Assembly (NCBI GenBank): GCA_013396995.1
Contig: VWZP01005514.1
Coordinates: 248,001-312,000 of the forward strand
Length of the DNA: 64,000 nt
Origin: Dicaeum eximium
Taxonomy: Eukaryota > Chordata > Aves > Passeriformes > Dicaeidae
Direction of reading: 5' to 3'
Shown here: piece by piece, positions 59,861 to 64,000 of the stretch
Layout of the letters: each line of letters starts with the position of its first letter
Numbering within the stretch: the stretch's first letter is position 1
Translations under genes and position numbers: made by a program
Notes under the pieces: model-generated
The model's database searches: none
What the model was told of the DNA's origin: nothing
The model's input: the letters and a program-made list of their open reading frames with translations, nothing else

Positions 59861-62800
59861 ATCTACAGGATCAAACCAGAGCTGATCTAAAGTAATCATA
59901 AGACATACACAGTATAGGTGTAGTGCCTCCAGTGCCAACTCTTTGTCTTTGTACATTCACCCTTATAAAATGTTTTTTCTTATATAGGTGAAGTCCAAAT
60001 CAGGTTCAATCTAACTAGATTTCATCCTAGCTGTATAAATCACAACTTTTGCATTGCTATGCCAGTGTAGTCTCTTTTAGAGCTGAATATCCAACACTCA
60101 GGACAGAATTAACTTAGGAGAGGGAATGAAGAAAAAGGAGAAGCATGACACTGCAGCATGGGTAGTTCGATGCCCAGCTCTGTCCACCTCCAAGATCTTC
60201 ACAAGGTAATACCAAAAACCTGTCCTCTTCCCACTCCTGTGTTTCTGTGTTTTCCTAAAAAAAAGTTTCCACTCCGAGGAAAATTCCCCACCTGTGTCAA
60301 CGAGTTGTAATCTTTGTAGGCATGGATGTCCCTCTGGGAGTGGGACTGAAAAATTAAATCTGTTTTCCTTGTTTTTCTGTTGCTGATCAGTGAGCTGTTA
60401 GATTTCAATATCCTTCTGACAGGTCTGACTCTGCATGAACTGAAATGGATCCTAGATGATTGATTTCAGAGAAAAGGCCACAAGTGTTTTATTTAGATAT
60501 GGCCCATTGCCTCCTTTGCTAAAACTGCAGTTTGAAAAGCATCTAAATCCATGGTTCTAAGATTTTTAAAAGCTCATTCATGAATCAATGCCAAGTAAAT
60601 TGAGAAAATGCAGCAAGCAGCAATGGAAAAAAAAAATAATTAAAAAAAAGGAAACACTTCAGAGTCTCCTTCAGAGATGCTCATTCCTTATGCTGAATGC
60701 TATAAGAAATAACAAATTAAATAAAAGTTATTCTTAAAACCTCAAATGTGATGAAAAATCTGAAAGTACTTTATCATTATGAAATCATGCAATGTTATCT
60801 CATTAAATGGTCAGGGCAGTAAAAATGTTCAGTTAAAAATTTCCAGATTGAACTTGCAATAAGGGGTTTCATAACACAAAAAGAAAGCTAAAAAGCCCAT
60901 CAATATTTCTCCCTTTCTAAATGAGTTATGTATTTTGGATTTGTCAATTCACAAGTTAAAATAAATGCTATCGCAGTAGGAATACAAGAACTCACAACTT
61001 CTTCAAAACTATTTATATCCAGAAATTGATATGGTATATTATTATATGATATGATAACATATGCATTTTTGCTCAGACTAATATGGACCCTTGACCTGTT
61101 TTTCTGAATTTCTTATTGTTCTGTTTAGTTTTTTTCTATATGTGGAGACATAATTTTTATCAGAATTATCAATACACATATACTATCTAAAGAATGTAAC
61201 CAAATTATTAAAAAACTCATTAATTTATTTTTTGCTTGAGATTTTTTGTGAGTACACATAGACATTAAAATGTCCACACACACAGTATATGTATTACTTA
61301 AAACTCTTCTGTCAGCAATTGTAAGCATGTTAGAAATGGGAAACTGGTAGCATATTCATTTCACCTAAAAAGCAGTCCTTATACTTTTCTGTTTCCTGAG
61401 ATTGTCTCTTCAAAAAGCTGCTGTTTTAGCAATTTAAGTAAGCTTAATGAAAAGTAATGATTTTGTGATGCAAAATCTTCTAAATGAATTGTCTTAATTT
61501 CTGATTTCTGCTTCATTTTTTCATTTTTACACAATGGCAGTAAATTGTTGAACTTCCCTGAAGTTCCTTTTTTCTTCTCACCTCACAGATTTTTTACCAT
61601 TTTTCCCTATGTAATCTCTGTATAGGTGTGTAGAGGAAGAAGGTAATTTCCTTTTGGATCTTTGGTTTAAGCCACGTTGATACCGTTTTTTCAAAAAAAT
61701 TTCAAGACAAGAAAAGATGTTTCTTTTGTGAACTGTTATGTCCAAATGGGGCATTATAGCGTTGCACTGACAAAACAGAACAAAACAAAACAAAACCAAA
61801 GACAATAAAACAAAACCTCATTAAGAAAAAGAATCTAAGAATAAAGTTATTGTTAGTAGGCTCCATTGTGAAAAAAGAAAAACATTCTTATCACCCTTCC
61901 ATTCTTCGTTTCTTTAATTTTAAACCTTACTAGTAAGAAAAGTTATTGAGTTTTCATTTAGAATTTGATACTGAAGTTGATCAGCTCATGTATGCAGTAA
62001 AGTACTTTTAACATGAGGTTTCCAGAATAAAAAGTCACGGTAACATTTTTAAATCTATTTGCTATGAATATTATTTCATATTCACTTTAAAATAACCAAA
62101 GATGAACACTCCTTCCACTTCAAATACATGCTAGAAAATACATGAAACTTTTATATAAAATCCTGAATTGAACTGAAAAAGTAGTTTGAATTGTAATCTA
62201 AGAAGAAATTAATATTAAAAAAAAATGTCCCCTGAGTCTTACACCAGCAGTTGGTTTCACAAAGTACATATTCCTCTCTTCTCCTGGATGACTTCAACCT
62301 TTTCTCACTTGCTTGTGCAAGGGGACAGCAGTTAACTGCAATCAGCAATTTCCAGGGAAAGCCATTACTTCCATACAACAAAGCAGTGGTAGCTGTGAAA
62401 TAATGATGTTCACTACCATGATCCTCACATATTTTCTTTACACATTGAAGTTAGAATGTCAGTACATATTACTTCAGCATTTTACTCTGCATCCTGACAG
62501 GATGTTTTACTTGTAATAGCACTGCTATTTGAGGCACAATAAAAAAGACATTCCAATAAATTGAATGCGCTCTTAAACTTTTTGAAATAAATGGACTGTA
62601 TATTTGTTCTTCATGGTAATCTTTAAGAGCTTCACAATCAGATGTCTTTTTGCAGCTGCCATCTGCATGTTCCTGAACTCATTCAGGATGTCATACAGCT
62701 CTGAATAGAAAGCCTCATAAGGTCCTTTTCTGCCTTAGAGCTTTGGACTTACAAGATTTGGCATGTCTGCAGTTGCAAAATGCAAAGCATTTCACCCAGA

Positions 62801-64000
62801 ATAAATTTCCTGTCAAATGATAATTTATATCTATGTAAAGCACAGCTTTTGTTTATATGTCACAGGTCTGATTATGTATAAATTAGCTGAACCCTAGAGA
62901 GGTTCTTAACTTTTCCTAGTAGAGACCAGAACCAGACAGCTTGGAGGAAGAAAGCAGCTGGAAACCCGTGTGACAGAGTATTTTTTAAATTAACCCAGGA
63001 CGGAATTTTACTTGCATTTTCCTTACTCTATTATCTCAAACTCTGAGACAGTGGTACAGAGTTAGAATAATTCCATGTTTGATTAGGACTTTAGATGGAG
63101 CTGGGCTCACTAGGGATGCATTGTGTTTGGCATTTAATCTTAATTTCACTGAGAGTGGGCTACTTTTTCTGAGAGTAGGTTTTATCATTAGTTTTTATTT
63201 ATACAGTGGAGAGCTTTGGACCAGCATCAGTCAATGAAGAAATATGTCATGAAAAATCAAGGCATGCCTCAAAGATCCTCCCAGATGAGACCCTTAGGAT
63301 AGCAGAAATATAAATGCACAAAGGAAATTAATCCAGATCTTTGGAAAGAAAAACAGTGAAGGATCCTTCCTTAGTCATAAATATATTTTTGTGTTAAAAG
63401 TCTACTTTATATAAAAGCACATATTAGAAAACTAACAGGTAGAGCTATAAATGCATAAGAAAAGTAGGTAGATTGGAAATATTCTGGAGAATTAAATTTA
63501 TTCAGCTTATCTGGGCATTTCTAAATGTATGTTACCTTATCCTTTGGTGGAAAGGAATAATTTCTACATTTACCCAGCTTTCAACGTCAAAATAAGGTCT
63601 TTCAAAATTAAAAAGTTATAAGGATTTATATTTAATCTTTAACTAAGAAATAGCAGAATTTAAAAAAAGGTCTTCAAGTGCACGAAATGAAAAGAATATG
63701 AACAAATGTGAAAAATACCACAAGGTTGCAGACCTTACTATTGTTTGTCATAAATATCTGTAAAAACAAGCCACATTCTGCACTTGCTTTTCAACTATGG
63801 TATAACACTGAGGAGTGAGTGTAAAAGCCATACGTGTGATATATTCTTCCATTTGCTTGAGCTAATAATGCCTACCACATGCACATGAATCTAATTTCAT
63901 GACTGAAGACTTATTCAGAGTCTAAGTTTTTGGAAGCAAATTCTGGCTTTTGAGTCACCAATACTTTGACTGATTCCTGACTTTAAAGCAAACTGGGTTT
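59861..64000. other. Gene-free AT-rich DNA to the window end
   Basis: No gene over about 4.1 kb. A-rich runs lie at 60628-60648. A short AAAAC-type tract at 61770-61802 resembles a small version of the 56152 repeat. A passage at 62880-63010 has mixed composition but no recognisable exon. Frames of 67-76 codons (for example 62151-62381 minus) have no domains. Confidence 0.55.

Overview
The window reads as vertebrate, very probably bird, nuclear DNA. It is AT-rich (about two thirds A+T by eye) and carries scattered old copies of CR1 non-LTR retrotransposons and LTR fragments of the kind that dominate avian interspersed repeats. I found no protein-coding gene. Reading frames rarely exceed 100 codons; many of the longer ones lie inside repeats or low-complexity DNA, and none shows a recognisable cellular protein domain or a convincing exon with splice sites. 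I read it as intergenic DNA or part of a very large intron. Assignment to birds rests on CR1 and LTR resemblances recognised from memory; a songbird is plausible but not shown.

Layout. 1-5285: gene-free, with a GC-raised, CA-rich block (about 1880-2700) that holds a single-N gap and a copied 51-bp segment. 5290-5560: 5' half of an ERVL-like LTR. 5640-13000: gene-free. 13003-13540: antisense CR1 3' end. 14150-14230: poly-T tract with a second N. 14507-14539: two competing inverted repeats. 15009-15566: a probable LTR-like element with a 74-nt hairpin. 22201-22356: TTTG-rich and CCTT repeats, followed by the 3' part of a second ERVL-like LTR (22742-23135). 25555-25690: possible CR1 3' end. 26894-26942: compound ATT/GTT microsatellite. 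31045-31530: unidentified GC-rich block. 33610-34063: nearly complete solo ERVL-like LTR. 34080-34270: motif-dense AT-rich DNA that could be regulatory. 41280-41349: tRNA-like remnant on the minus strand. 42790-43560: probable CR1 5' region. 47465-47700: unidentified GC-rich block. 50112-50567: a probable ERVK-like LTR. 51230-51251: perfect 22-bp palindrome. 56152-56224: AAAAC/AAAC repeat. 58960-59860: CR1 reverse-transcriptase fragment, sense strand.

Nothing here forms a pathway or operon, and I found no undescribed system that the sequence supports. The observations most worth checking are the duplicated 51-mer beside the N gap, the tRNA-like remnant, the hairpin inside the 15-kb element, the perfect palindrome at 51.2 kb and the motif cluster near 34.2 kb.
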